Assembly (NCBI GenBank): GCA_964634815.1
Contig: CAZWMD010000008.1
Span: 1 to 64,000, forward strand
Direction of reading: 5' to 3'
DNA from: JALZVT01 sp964634815
Lineage (GTDB): Bacteria > Pseudomonadota > Gammaproteobacteria > Pseudomonadales > Azotimanducaceae
DNA length: 64,000 nt
Shown here: piece after piece, positions 41,498 through 49,771 of the stretch
Layout of the letters: each line of letters begins with the position of its first letter
Numbering within the stretch: position 1 is the stretch's first letter
Position numbers and translations under genes: made by a program
Notes under the pieces: model-generated
What the model saw: the letters and a program-made list of their open reading frames with translations, nothing else
Told to the model about the DNA's origin: nothing
The model's database searches: none

Positions 41498-42448
41498 ATG
41501 TCTCTACTGGTTGAAGAACAGTCCTCAGGTATCGCTGATCTCGAAGGTTTGCGGTGCGCCCACCCACAATGGTTCCTTGATGCGCTCGCTGTTCCCCGCC
41601 GAGAGCACAGTATTGTTGTTGATAAAGGCCATATCCATGGATTTAGTTGGGGTGATCCATCCAGGCCCGCAGTGCTGATGACGCATGGCATGATGGCCCA
41701 TTCGCGCTGCTGGGCATTTATTGCGCCATTGCTTGCTCGTCACTTTTACCTGGCCGCGTTTGATACGTCGGGTATGGGTGACTCCAGTTGGCACCCAAGC
41801 TATAGCTATGAGCAACGCGCCGCTGAAGTTCTTGCGGCTGCCAATGCTCTGGAAATGGATCGTCCTCATCTGGTCTGTCACAGTTTTGGGGGTTCTGTTG
41901 GGCTGCACGCTATTGAAACCTATCGTGCTGCGTTTCGTAGCCTGACGATTTGTGACATGACCATGCTGCGACCTGAAGACGGGGATGCGTTCATGGCGGC
42001 AAGAAAGGATGGGCCCGGATTTGCCAAGCCACGCTCAGCGCATCGCATCTATCCAACGCTTAGTGAGGCCCTCAAACGTTTTCGACTGGCCCCGGATCAA
42101 CCCTGTGAAAATGACTTTCTTCTCGAATACATGGCGTATCACTCGCTGAAACCTGTCGATGGTGGATTCTGCTGGAAGTTTGATCCGGCAGTGTTGCAGC
42201 CGGATCGTCTGAAGAACAGTGAGTGGTGGTTGAGTCTTGCGCCGCGGTTCATCGAGCTTGATGCGCCGAAGGCCATTGTTCATGGTGCACTTAGCAGTCT
42301 GTTTCAGCCGCAGATTGCAGACTATATGCGCGAGCAAACCGGTTCCCGTACACCGATTATTGCAATCGAAGGTGCACACCATCATCTTATGCTTGATCAA
42401 CCACTGGCTTTGGCTGCGACGCTCAGTGCGCTCTTGCAAACCCTATAG
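41498..42448 (+). CDS. Alpha/beta hydrolase
   Basis: 316 residues from ATG 41498. 'VLMTHGMMAHSRCWAF' (oxyanion loop), 'FDTSGMGDS', nucleophile elbow 'CHSFGGSVG' (H-S-F-G), 'KAIVHGALSSLFQ' near the acid position and 'IEGAHHHLMLDQPLALA' with catalytic His. Canonical epoxide-hydrolase or haloalkane-type features are absent, so it is a general esterase/lyase candidate. Convergent with the next hydrolase (6-nt overlap). Confidence 0.78.
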   Translation: MSLLVEEQSSGIADLEGLRCAHPQWFLDALAVPRREHSIVVDKGHIHGFSWGDPSRPAVLMTHGMMAHSRCWAFIAPLLARHFYLAAFDTSGMGDSSWHPSYSYEQRAAEVLAAANALEMDRPHLVCHSFGGSVGLHAIETYRAAFRSLTICDMTMLRPEDGDAFMAARKDGPGFAKPRSAHRIYPTLSEALKRFRLAPDQPCENDFLLEYMAYHSLKPVDGGFCWKFDPAVLQPDRLKNSEWWLSLAPRFIELDAPKAIVHGALSSLFQPQIADYMREQTGSRTPIIAIEGAHHHLMLDQPLALAATLSALLQTL

Positions 42449-43435
42449 AACGCTGGCGTGTTCGCACATGAAGGCATCAAATGCCGCAAAAAATCGTTTG
42501 CGAATAGTGTCTGTCTCCTGCATTACCTCGTGTTGTGAGGTTGGCAGTTCGAGTAATTTTGCTGTCCTGCAAAGCGCCGCGAACTTCTGAGTTGGCACAG
42601 GATCTACCAGGCTGTCCTGCAGGGCGTTTGCAATCAGTACTGGTGTCTTAATGCGAGCGATGTTTGACGGTTTGTTTGCCTCGCGCATGCTGGTCGCCGC
42701 CTCCCTAGCCCAGCGCCATGTTGCACCATGGGTAATGAGTAGAGGCTCTTTGCGTAAGTAGGAACGCCAGATATCTATGCGTTGCTGGTCGTGACAAAGA
42801 GGAATGTGCGGGCCAAAAGGATCGTTGTCTTTTGCCCCCGGCGTATAGCGTTGATCCAGACCAACGCGCGATCCAGTTTGGGTGACGCCGGCCAAGAACC
42901 AGGTCGGCATGCCTTTAATGCCCAGCATAGGGGCAGTAACGGCTGCCGCTTTGAAAAGTTCGGGTTCGTTTTGCAGGAGCCGCAGGCAAACATTGCCGCC
43001 CATGGAATGGCCCAGGGCCAGCAGTGGTGTTGGTACCTCGATATCCCGGCTGTAGGCGGCCACTTCGAGGACGTCGCTCATCATTAGACCGTAGTGTTGA
43101 ACCCAGCCGCGCCGATCTTTTTGGGCCCGGCTTGACAGCCCCTGACCGCGCCAATCGAAAGCGAGAACCGCGAAGCCCAGCGCGTGCAGGTCGCTCGCGG
43201 TCTCATAATATTTTTCAATAAACTCGGAAAAGCCCGCTAGCAGAAGCACGGTGCCACGTGATGGTTTGCATGAATCGGCTGCGGACCAGTAGGCCGTCCG
43301 TAGCAAGGTGCCATCTGCCATGGCCAGATTGTGTAATCGGGCATGGGTTAGAAAATGGTCACTGACGGGATTGTTTTCGTGACGGACAAGCCGCGGCGCC
43401 ATAGCGTCTGGTTGTGTGGTAGGGGACTCACTCAT
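42443..43435 (-). CDS. Alpha/beta hydrolase, lysophospholipase (PldB)-like
   Basis: 330 residues. 'LLAGFSEFIEKYYETASDLHALGFAVLAFDWRGQGLSSR' resembles the serine aminopeptidase S33 / monoacylglycerol lipase family. The nucleophile is in 'ALGHSMGGNVC', the acid in 'ANALQDSLVDP' and the His in 'LPTSQHEVMQE'. Members hydrolyse monoglycerides or lysophospholipids. Divergent from the crotonase at 43478 (42 nt between starts). Confidence 0.82.
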   Translation of the reverse strand: MSESPTTQPDAMAPRLVRHENNPVSDHFLTHARLHNLAMADGTLLRTAYWSAADSCKPSRGTVLLLAGFSEFIEKYYETASDLHALGFAVLAFDWRGQGLSSRAQKDRRGWVQHYGLMMSDVLEVAAYSRDIEVPTPLLALGHSMGGNVCLRLLQNEPELFKAAAVTAPMLGIKGMPTWFLAGVTQTGSRVGLDQRYTPGAKDNDPFGPHIPLCHDQQRIDIWRSYLRKEPLLITHGATWRWAREAATSMREANKPSNIARIKTPVLIANALQDSLVDPVPTQKFAALCRTAKLLELPTSQHEVMQETDTIRKRFFAAFDAFMCEHASVL

Positions 43436-43477
43436 GCGAATATACTAGCAGTAACCCCATTGATTTTTGGCATCTGT

Positions 43478-44293
43478 ATGAGCGAACACGAACCCGCCCT
43501 GAGCGCTGCAAGAGAAGACATTGTGCTGACGGAAGAGGGGCATGTCAGAATTGTTGAGATCGCGCGGCCTCCAAACAACTTTTTTGATATTGACCTTATT
43601 CATACGCTGGCTGATATTTTTGATGAAATTGATGAGGATCCCCAAGCCCGGGCTATTGTACTCGCGAGTCGAGGAAAACACTTTTGTGCCGGCAATAACT
43701 TTGGCACCGCTGCCGCAAAGGCAACTCATCCCCGAGCTGTGGAATTAGCCGGCGAGTTCAGTCCTCTGTACGCTGGCGCGGTGCGTCTGTTTAGCAACAA
43801 GAAACCCATAGTTGGCGCCATTCAAGGGGCTGCGGTTGGTGGCGGTTTTGGCCTGGCCTTGCTGCCCGACTTTCGTGTGGTTGCGCCGGAAGCCAGGTTC
43901 ACCGCTAACTTTGTCAAGCTTGGTTTTCACCCTGGTTTTGGCCTCACGCATACGTTGCCGCGTTTGATTGGGGCTCAGAAGGCGTCGTTGTTGTTCCAAA
44001 CCGGCAGACGTATTAATGGCGAACAGGCGTTGGCCATGGGGATCGCAGACGTTCTTACCGAGGCAGATGCCTTACGTAGCGAAGCCGTCATGCTTGCCTC
44101 TGAGATTGCTGAAAATGCCCCGCTTGCGGTGCAATCCGTTCGTGCAACCCTACGCGCCGATCTTGCACAGGCGGTGAAGCAACAGACCGATCATGAGAAT
44201 GCAGAGCAGGCGTGGCTGGCCAAAACCAGTGACCATAAAGAGGGTGTGAAGGCTGTTGCGGAACGACGGCCGGGTAACTTTACGGCGAGCTAA
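43478..44293 (+). CDS. Enoyl-CoA hydratase/isomerase family
   Basis: 271 residues from ATG 43478; an upstream frame without a stop exists but adds only random-looking residues. 'VRIVEIARPPNNFFDIDLI', 'GKHFCAGNNFGTAA' (oxyanion loop), 'IQGAAVGGGFGLALLPDFRVVAPEARFTANFVKLGFHPGFGLTHTLPRLIG'. At the two hydratase Glu positions the sequence has Asn/Phe/Lys and 'HPGF', so it is unlikely to be a standard hydratase; an isomerase, lyase or thioesterase of the superfamily is more plausible. Convergent with the class III CoA-transferase (6 nt between stops). Confidence 0.8.
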   Translation: MSEHEPALSAAREDIVLTEEGHVRIVEIARPPNNFFDIDLIHTLADIFDEIDEDPQARAIVLASRGKHFCAGNNFGTAAAKATHPRAVELAGEFSPLYAGAVRLFSNKKPIVGAIQGAAVGGGFGLALLPDFRVVAPEARFTANFVKLGFHPGFGLTHTLPRLIGAQKASLLFQTGRRINGEQALAMGIADVLTEADALRSEAVMLASEIAENAPLAVQSVRATLRADLAQAVKQQTDHENAEQAWLAKTSDHKEGVKAVAERRPGNFTAS

Positions 44294-44299
44294 GTCCAT

Positions 44300-45541
44300 T
44301 CACTCTGTCGATGATTCTCCGATAATATTCCTGGCGCGAAGCTCTTCCACGTCTTCTGCCGAAAGACCTGCCCCTTGCAGCACGCTGCGTGTGTGTTCAC
44401 CCAATACCGGTGACGGACCGCGCGGCTTAACGTCAGTATTTGCAAAGCGCATCGGGATGTTCACGGTGCGGTAGTCGCCCATCTCACTGTGACTGATTAT
44501 GGGGAACAGACCAAGCGCATGAGCCTGTGGATCTGCAGCCACTTCATGCAGGCCCAGCACGGGGCCCCAGATAATTCCGGCTTCATCAAATATAGGTCCC
44601 CATTCGTCTCGACTTTTGGCTGCCAGAGCGTTGTCCACGATCTCAGTGATTTCAGCCATGCGCCGGTATCTGTCCTTGGGGGTGGCGTAGTCGGCGTTGT
44701 CGAGAAGGTCTGCTCTGCCAATGGCCGTTGCAAATTTAGGCCAGTGTTTGGGCTCTGGCATATTGAAAACTACCCACTTGCCGTCGCCGCAAGGGTAACG
44801 GTTTGCGGTTGGGGTGAGCATGTCTTTGCGTGCGCGTTTGCGCACCGGAGCACGATCCATCGCAGTCACTGAAAAGTCGGTGGCCTGGGTCCATACCGCG
44901 GTTTCGAATAGCGAGGTTTCTACCGCCTGTCCTTCACCGGTGCGTTCTGCCTGGCGCAGGGCGGCAAGCATGCCGGTGACCATGGCCAGGCCGGCCGTGT
45001 GGTCGCCCTGAGCAGGACGCGCCATGGGAACAACTCCGTCATCACCCTCACGCATGGAATCGTAGAGTCCGCTACGGCCAAAAAATGCGGTGACATCGTA
45101 GCCCGGGCGCCAGGCTTCCGGACCACTGGTGCCGTAACCGGTGAGCGTTGCGTGAACCAGTTTGGGATTGAACTTGAAGAGATGTTCAGGATCCAGCTTG
45201 AATTTTTCCTGACGCCGCTTTAGCAGGTTGCACATGAAAATATCGGCATTTTTGACGAGTCGGTGAACCAGCGCTGCGCCTTCGGGCGTGTCGAGCGCAA
45301 CCGCGATAGATTTCTTGCCGCGATTGTCGACATCAAAATGAAAGTCGTAGGTGAGAAGGTCTGGGTGTGCTGGCTCGGATTCGAGCTTAAGTGGCCGAGA
45401 CATGTCGCGCATCGGATCGCCACTCAGTGGTTCTATCTTGATAACCGTCGCTCCAAGGTCTGCAAGCAGTGCGCCCGCGCTCGGCGCAGCCATCCAGTTG
45501 TCGATCTCTAGTACGGTAATGTCTTCAAGCGGTGCTCTCAC
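44300..45541 (-). CDS. CaiB/BaiF (class III) CoA-transferase, second copy
   Basis: 413 residues. 'VLEIDNWMAAPSAGALLADLGATVIKIEPLSGDPMRDMSRP', 'VDNRGKKSIAVALDTPEG', 'LVHATLTGYGTSGPEAWRPGYDVTAFFGRSGL' and 'TGEGQAVETSLFETAVWTQATD'. At the catalytic Asp position of FRC/CaiB ('M-x-D') this protein shows Glu ('LFETAV'), which may alter the mechanism or mark another subfamily. It shares only the family core with the CoA-transferase at 35487. The 5' end lies 26 nt from the duplicated flank of gap 2. Confidence 0.85.
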   Translation of the reverse strand: MRAPLEDITVLEIDNWMAAPSAGALLADLGATVIKIEPLSGDPMRDMSRPLKLESEPAHPDLLTYDFHFDVDNRGKKSIAVALDTPEGAALVHRLVKNADIFMCNLLKRRQEKFKLDPEHLFKFNPKLVHATLTGYGTSGPEAWRPGYDVTAFFGRSGLYDSMREGDDGVVPMARPAQGDHTAGLAMVTGMLAALRQAERTGEGQAVETSLFETAVWTQATDFSVTAMDRAPVRKRARKDMLTPTANRYPCGDGKWVVFNMPEPKHWPKFATAIGRADLLDNADYATPKDRYRRMAEITEIVDNALAAKSRDEWGPIFDEAGIIWGPVLGLHEVAADPQAHALGLFPIISHSEMGDYRTVNIPMRFANTDVKPRGPSPVLGEHTRSVLQGAGLSAEDVEELRARNIIGESSTE

Positions 45542-45566
45542 ATGAGTTCCTTGGCTGATTTGCTGT

Positions 45567-45776
45567 TGATTTGCTATCGAAATCCATTATGCCTGAATGC
45601 TAGTGCTGGCTCTTAATAAACNNNNNNNNNNNNNNNNNNNNNNNNNNNNNNNNNNNNNNNNNNNNNNNNNNNNNNNNNNNNNNNNNNNNNNNNNNNNNNN
45701 NNNNNNNNNNNNNNNNNNNNNTGATTTGCTATCGAAATCCATTATGCCTGAATGCTAGTGCTGGCTCTTAATAAAC
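45567..45776. repeat. Gap 2 (100 N) flanked by an exact 55-bp duplication
   Basis: The 55 bp at 45567-45621, directly left of the N run (45622-45721), are repeated exactly at 45722-45776 to the right of it. The second copy carries the end of the PfkB kinase gene. The simplest reading is that two contigs overlap by 55 bp and were joined with a default gap, so the true sequence has one copy and no missing bases. Confidence 0.8.
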
Positions 45777-46654
45777 TCATCAACTGCTGATCGCTCGGGT
45801 ATCGAGCTTGCAGCACCAGCAGCAGTGACCGCCAGAGCGCCCGCAGCGCTTGCGAGCGCCGTTGCCTCGGCAAAGGACTGATTCTGTGACAGAGCCGCGA
45901 GCAGGTACCCTGTGAACGCGTCGCCAGCAGCGGTTTCGTCGACGGGCGTTACCCTGTGTGCTGCGACAAACTTGAAGCCTGAGCTGCCAGGCTCGAAGTA
46001 GTGCAATCCCTTGTCACCCAGCGTGAGAACCGACGCCGCTTCAGGATAGCGTTCAGCCAGTGCAATCATTACATCCTCTGCGTTGGTTGCCCCGGTGAGT
46101 GCCGACGCTTCATGCAGGTTCAGCACAAACAGCCGCACCGCATCCATAGGGTAGCCAGCAATGCGTTCATCTGGCGGCGCAATGTTGAATGCCACCCGCA
46201 ATTTCCGTCGATGCGCTTCTGCCAGCACGTAGTCGAGCTCATTGATCTCGTTTTGCAGCAATAGCCAATCGTCCGGGAGAATAGTGTCTAAAACAACGTC
46301 GATGTACTCACGGCTCAGGGCGCGATTGGTACCGCCGTTTATGACAATCGAGTTTTCGCCGCGATCATTGACCTGAATCAATGCGTGGCCGCTTGCGGCA
46401 TCCATAATCTGCACGCGGTCGGTGTTCACACCCGCATCACGAAGCAGTTCCAAAAGCCAGGTTGCATCGTTACCTATAGCACCAGCATGGGTTACCTCAC
46501 CGCCGGCTTTGGCTGCTGCCAGGGACTGATTCAGTCCTTTGCCGCCCGGAAAGATATCGTAGGTTTTGGCGGCCACGGTTTCACCGCTACCGGCAAGCTC
46601 AGAGACGCGGTAAACATGATCGACACACAGTGAGCCGAGATTGATGATTGCGAT
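45755..46654 (-). CDS. PfkB-family sugar kinase (ribokinase-like), apparently with a non-standard start codon
   Basis: About 299 residues. The N-terminus expected for ribokinases ('AIINLGSLCVDHVYRVSELAG') is in frame up to 46654, but no ATG, GTG or TTG lies before an upstream stop. An ATC at 46652-46654 has CAGGAG 7 nt upstream and is the best start, unless it is a consensus error for ATG. Without it the gene would begin at GTG 46576 and lose the first strand of the fold. Other marks are 'FPGGKGLNQSLAAAKAGG', 'FNIAPPDERI' and the catalytic 'DETAAGDAFTGYLLAAL'. The sugar is not identifiable. Confidence 0.8.
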   Translation of the reverse strand: MAIINLGSLCVDHVYRVSELAGSGETVAAKTYDIFPGGKGLNQSLAAAKAGGEVTHAGAIGNDATWLLELLRDAGVNTDRVQIMDAASGHALIQVNDRGENSIVINGGTNRALSREYIDVVLDTILPDDWLLLQNEINELDYVLAEAHRRKLRVAFNIAPPDERIAGYPMDAVRLFVLNLHEASALTGATNAEDVMIALAERYPEAASVLTLGDKGLHYFEPGSSGFKFVAAHRVTPVDETAAGDAFTGYLLAALSQNQSFAEATALASAAGALAVTAAGAASSIPERSAVDEFIKSQH

Positions 46655-46719
46655 GACGACGCTCCTGAAAGTGGTTGTGGTGGCGCTTGAGTCCTGTAAG
46701 CAGGTGCGATGAGCTTAAA

Positions 46720-46740
46720 GTAGACTGTAGGAGAGTTTAC
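46720..46740. promoter_or_regulatory. Inverted repeat in the divergent kinase/glycosyltransferase promoter region
   Basis: GTAGACT at 46720-46726 and AGTTTAC at 46734-46740 are inverted arms (one mismatch) separated by 7 nt. They are midway between the two divergent starts and could be an operator controlling both. No regulator gene is adjacent, and the element is short enough to occur by chance. Confidence 0.25.
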
Positions 46741-46768
46741 GTCACAGCCCAGAAACAGACTATATCCA

Positions 46769-47581
46769 ATGAAATCCTTCCGACGCGATGCCACGGTAGT
46801 TGTGCAATCCCATCGCTCGCCGCTGCCCTATCCCTGGCTTCACCCCATGTTGGAATCAGTGCGTGGCTGGTCATCACGCGCAGGCTTTGCGTACTGTTTC
46901 CTCGATGACGAACTGTTTGATGAGCTGACTCCTGAAGAACAGCAACTCTGCCAATCCCAGCCCGTCGTTGCGTCCGATCTGGCACGATTGCGTTGGTGTC
47001 AGCGATTGCTCAGGGACGGCGCGAAACGTGTGGTCTGGTGTGACGCTGACACTCTGATCCTGAACCCGGATGCTGGAATTCTAAGTGCCCAGGGCACAGC
47101 CTTTGGTCGCGAGATCTGGCTGCAGGCTGAAGTCTCTGGCAACCTGGCCCGGCAATCCGCTCCCAAGCTCAAACGCTATAAGAAGATTCACAACGCCTTT
47201 ATGCAGTTTGGCACCGACGACCCTGTGCTTGATTTTTACGCCTATGCGGCTCAAAGGTTAATCAGCAATCACCAACAACACTCCACTCAACCGATAGTCG
47301 CACAGCTTGCCGGTCCCAAGTTTCTGACCCATCTGCACAACGTGCTGGGTTTTGACGTGCTGGAGTCGGCACAGGTACTAAGCCCGCCTCTGGCGATGGC
47401 GCTGCTTGAGGGCGATTTGTCGGTGCTGCGTCGCTATGTTAATTGGGCATCAGAGCCTGCGGCCGCCCTGAATTTCTGTTGTTCTGAGGTAGAGCGGGGC
47501 AACCTTACACAAGCGCAGGTCGAAACGCTGGTTGAATTGCTGCTGGCCAGCGGTGCTTCGCTGTTTGGTGGCGCCGTCTGA
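46769..47581 (+). CDS. Glycosyltransferase-like protein with D-x-D motif
   Basis: 270 residues. 'VVQSHRSPLPYPWLHPMLESVRGW', 'DLARLRWCQRLLRDGAKRVVWCDADTLIL' gives a D-x-D motif (Asp92, Asp94), as in GT8/GT32-type transferases where it binds the metal and nucleotide sugar. 'IHNAFMQFGTDDPVLDFYAYA' resembles the acceptor-side conserved block of the same superfamily. No signal peptide. The rest is not recognised. It is divergent from the sugar kinase. Confidence 0.6.
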   Translation: MKSFRRDATVVVQSHRSPLPYPWLHPMLESVRGWSSRAGFAYCFLDDELFDELTPEEQQLCQSQPVVASDLARLRWCQRLLRDGAKRVVWCDADTLILNPDAGILSAQGTAFGREIWLQAEVSGNLARQSAPKLKRYKKIHNAFMQFGTDDPVLDFYAYAAQRLISNHQQHSTQPIVAQLAGPKFLTHLHNVLGFDVLESAQVLSPPLAMALLEGDLSVLRRYVNWASEPAAALNFCCSEVERGNLTQAQVETLVELLLASGASLFGGAV

Positions 47582-47669
47582 CAGCTCACACAGATCTGCG
47601 CCTGGTTAGGGTTAGAATGTACATAACCTTTTGGTTGAGTCGCTTTCAGGCGGGGGGAGCTATGGAGCT

Positions 47670-48743
47670 ATGGAGCTAGGGGTATGTGTCGCGTCGCACA
47701 TCAATGACGTTGACTATGTAGTGCGAGCAGAAGAACTTGGGTTCAGTCATGCGTGGCTTGCTGATAGCCAGATGCTCTGGTCAGATTGTTATGCAACGCT
47801 TGCTGTTGCGGCTACCCGCACGTCACGGATCAAACTTGGCACCGGGGTAGCGGTTGCGGGCACACGCCCGGCACCGGTTAACGCCGCGGGCATTGCGACC
47901 ATCAACGCACTGGCGCCGGGGCGCACCTTCTTTGGGGTGGGTGCCGGTAACACCGCCATGCGAGTCATGGGGTTACCGCCACAACGCATTAAGGATTTTG
48001 CTCGCTATTTGGAGACCATAGCACCGCTGCTTCGTGGTGAAGAGGCGTCGCTTGAAACGCATGGCGAGGACCGCCTGATCCGTCACATTATGCCTGACAA
48101 GGGTTTTGTGAATTTTGCTGAGCCGATACCGATGTATGTATCCGGATTTGGGCCAAAGTCGCTGGCGCTGGCTGGCAAATACGGTGATGGCGCCGTGATT
48201 GCGCTGGCGGTGAATTCTGATTCCATGAAATTTGTTTGGCATGCCCTGGAAGAAGGTGCTCGCGAGGCAAATCGAACCCTGGTGCGCGATGAATTCCATA
48301 CCACCGCATTGACGGCGATAACGATTCTGGATGAGGGAGAGGCGATTGATTCCGCGCGAGTGAAATCCCAGTGTGGCGCCATGGCTATGGCAGCGATCCA
48401 CTACGCCTATGATCAATGGCGTAACTTCGGGCACCAGCCGCCCAATTCCCTGGCAGAAATCTGGGAAGACTACACGGCGATGCTTGATAAGGTACCCAAA
48501 GAACGGCTACATCAGCGCATTCATGCAGGCCACAACTGTTGGGTGCTGCCAGAGGAAGAAAAGTTTCTCACCCCCAAGGTGCTCAGCAGTAGCTCGCTGA
48601 TAGGTACGCGGGATCAGGTGATTGATACACTGGCGCAATTGTCGGAGGCTGGATTACATCAGGTGATGGTGCTGCCGAATTTTGATACGCGTTACGACAA
48701 TCTGGAACGTCTGGGCAGAGATTTGATTGGGCAAATCCCTTAG
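47670..48743 (+). CDS. LLM-class flavin-dependent oxidoreductase
   Basis: 357 residues from ATG 47670, about 10 nt after GGGGGGAG; an ATG at 47662 has a stop two codons later in its frame. Luciferase-like TIM barrel: 'MELGVCVASHINDVDYVVRAEELGFSHAWLADSQMLW', 'IKLGTGVAVAGTRPAPVNAAGIATINALAPGRTFFGVGAGN', 'IRHIMPDKGFVNFAEPIPMYVSGFGPKSLALAGKYGDG' and 'GTRDQVIDTLAQLSEAGLHQVMVL'. It may use FMNH2 or F420; the sequence does not decide. First gene of a probable operon with the SDR and an acyl-CoA dehydrogenase-like gene. Confidence 0.85.
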   Translation: MELGVCVASHINDVDYVVRAEELGFSHAWLADSQMLWSDCYATLAVAATRTSRIKLGTGVAVAGTRPAPVNAAGIATINALAPGRTFFGVGAGNTAMRVMGLPPQRIKDFARYLETIAPLLRGEEASLETHGEDRLIRHIMPDKGFVNFAEPIPMYVSGFGPKSLALAGKYGDGAVIALAVNSDSMKFVWHALEEGAREANRTLVRDEFHTTALTAITILDEGEAIDSARVKSQCGAMAMAAIHYAYDQWRNFGHQPPNSLAEIWEDYTAMLDKVPKERLHQRIHAGHNCWVLPEEEKFLTPKVLSSSSLIGTRDQVIDTLAQLSEAGLHQVMVLPNFDTRYDNLERLGRDLIGQIP

Positions 48744-48802
48744 TGGCCTCACCACCAGAAACAACTGGACAGAAACAAGAATAGAAAACACGCGAGAACA
48801 CT

Positions 48803-49771
48803 GTGAAAGATTTCAACAACAAGATTGCTGTGGTGACCGGTGGTGGAACGGGCATGGGGCGCGAGCTGGTGCTGGCTCTGGTACGAGCTGGTGCGAGCGT
48901 TGCCACCTGCGATGTGTCTGCAGACAACATGGCGCAAACGTTTCAGCTTGCCAGGAAGGAGTTGCCCGAGTGCCAGATCAGCACGCATCTGTGTGACGTC
49001 GCCGATGAAGCGGCGATGAACCGGTTTCGTGATGAAGTGCTTGAACACCACCAGACCCAGCAGATTCACCTGCTGTTTAATAATGCAGGTATTGCCGGGG
49101 GCGGCAGCTTTGTGGCGGGTGAACGTGAAGAATGGGAACGCACCTTTGGGGTGTGTTGGTATGGCGTGTATAACGGTGCTCGCGCCTTTATGGACCATCT
49201 GGTCGCGGCTGATGAGGCACACATTATCAACACCAGCAGCGTTAACGGCTTTTGGGCCAGCATTGGTCCTAACATCCCGCATACCTCTTATGCGGCGGCC
49301 AAGTTTGCAGTGAAAGGATTTACCGAAGCTCTAATTAATGACCTCAGAGTGAATGCGCCGCATGTTGGTGTGTCGCTGGTCATGCCGGGCCACGTGGGTA
49401 CCTCTATTGCGATCAACTCCGGTTTGGTTCACGGACGCAACGGGCCACAAGACATGTCCGCTGAGGAGGTTGCCGAAATTCGCGAGCGCATGGTTGCTAG
49501 TGGCTTGCCGGTGGATAACGAGCCCGACGATCATATTCGAGCGGCGGTGCAGGCAAGCCAGGAAGCGTTTCGCGATCAGGCGCCGATGACGGCGGCCAGT
49601 GCAGCAGAGGTGATTCTGGATGGCGTACGGAACAATCGCTGGCGCATTCTGGTTGGCGAAGACGCCAAGGCACTGGATGCCCATGTTCGGGCAGATCCAG
49701 AGGCAGCCTATGAAGATAGTTTCATGGAGCGGTTGCACGCCGAAGGGCACTTTGGCGCCATCACTCCTTGA
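48803..49771 (+). CDS. Short-chain dehydrogenase/reductase (SDR) with C-terminal extension
   Basis: 322 residues, GTG start at 48803. 'VTGGGTGMGRELVLALVRAGASVATCDV' is the TG-x3-G-x-G cofactor motif. 'NNAGIAGGGSFV' and the catalytic 'NTSSVNGFWASIGPNIPHTSYAAAKFAVKGF' (Ser, Tyr, Lys) complete the classical SDR. The last ~70 residues ('FMERLHAEGHFGAITP' at the end) exceed the usual 250-residue fold and are typical of one SDR subgroup that acts on hydrophobic substrates. The next gene overlaps it by one base. Confidence 0.87.
   Translation: MKDFNNKIAVVTGGGTGMGRELVLALVRAGASVATCDVSADNMAQTFQLARKELPECQISTHLCDVADEAAMNRFRDEVLEHHQTQQIHLLFNNAGIAGGGSFVAGEREEWERTFGVCWYGVYNGARAFMDHLVAADEAHIINTSSVNGFWASIGPNIPHTSYAAAKFAVKGFTEALINDLRVNAPHVGVSLVMPGHVGTSIAINSGLVHGRNGPQDMSAEEVAEIRERMVASGLPVDNEPDDHIRAAVQASQEAFRDQAPMTAASAAEVILDGVRNNRWRILVGEDAKALDAHVRADPEAAYEDSFMERLHAEGHFGAITP

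Noticed and set aside
43355..43477. N-terminal extension of the crotonase frame
   Set aside because: The extra residues are not family-like, and overlap the divergent hydrolase gene; ATG 43478 fits the usual crotonase start.
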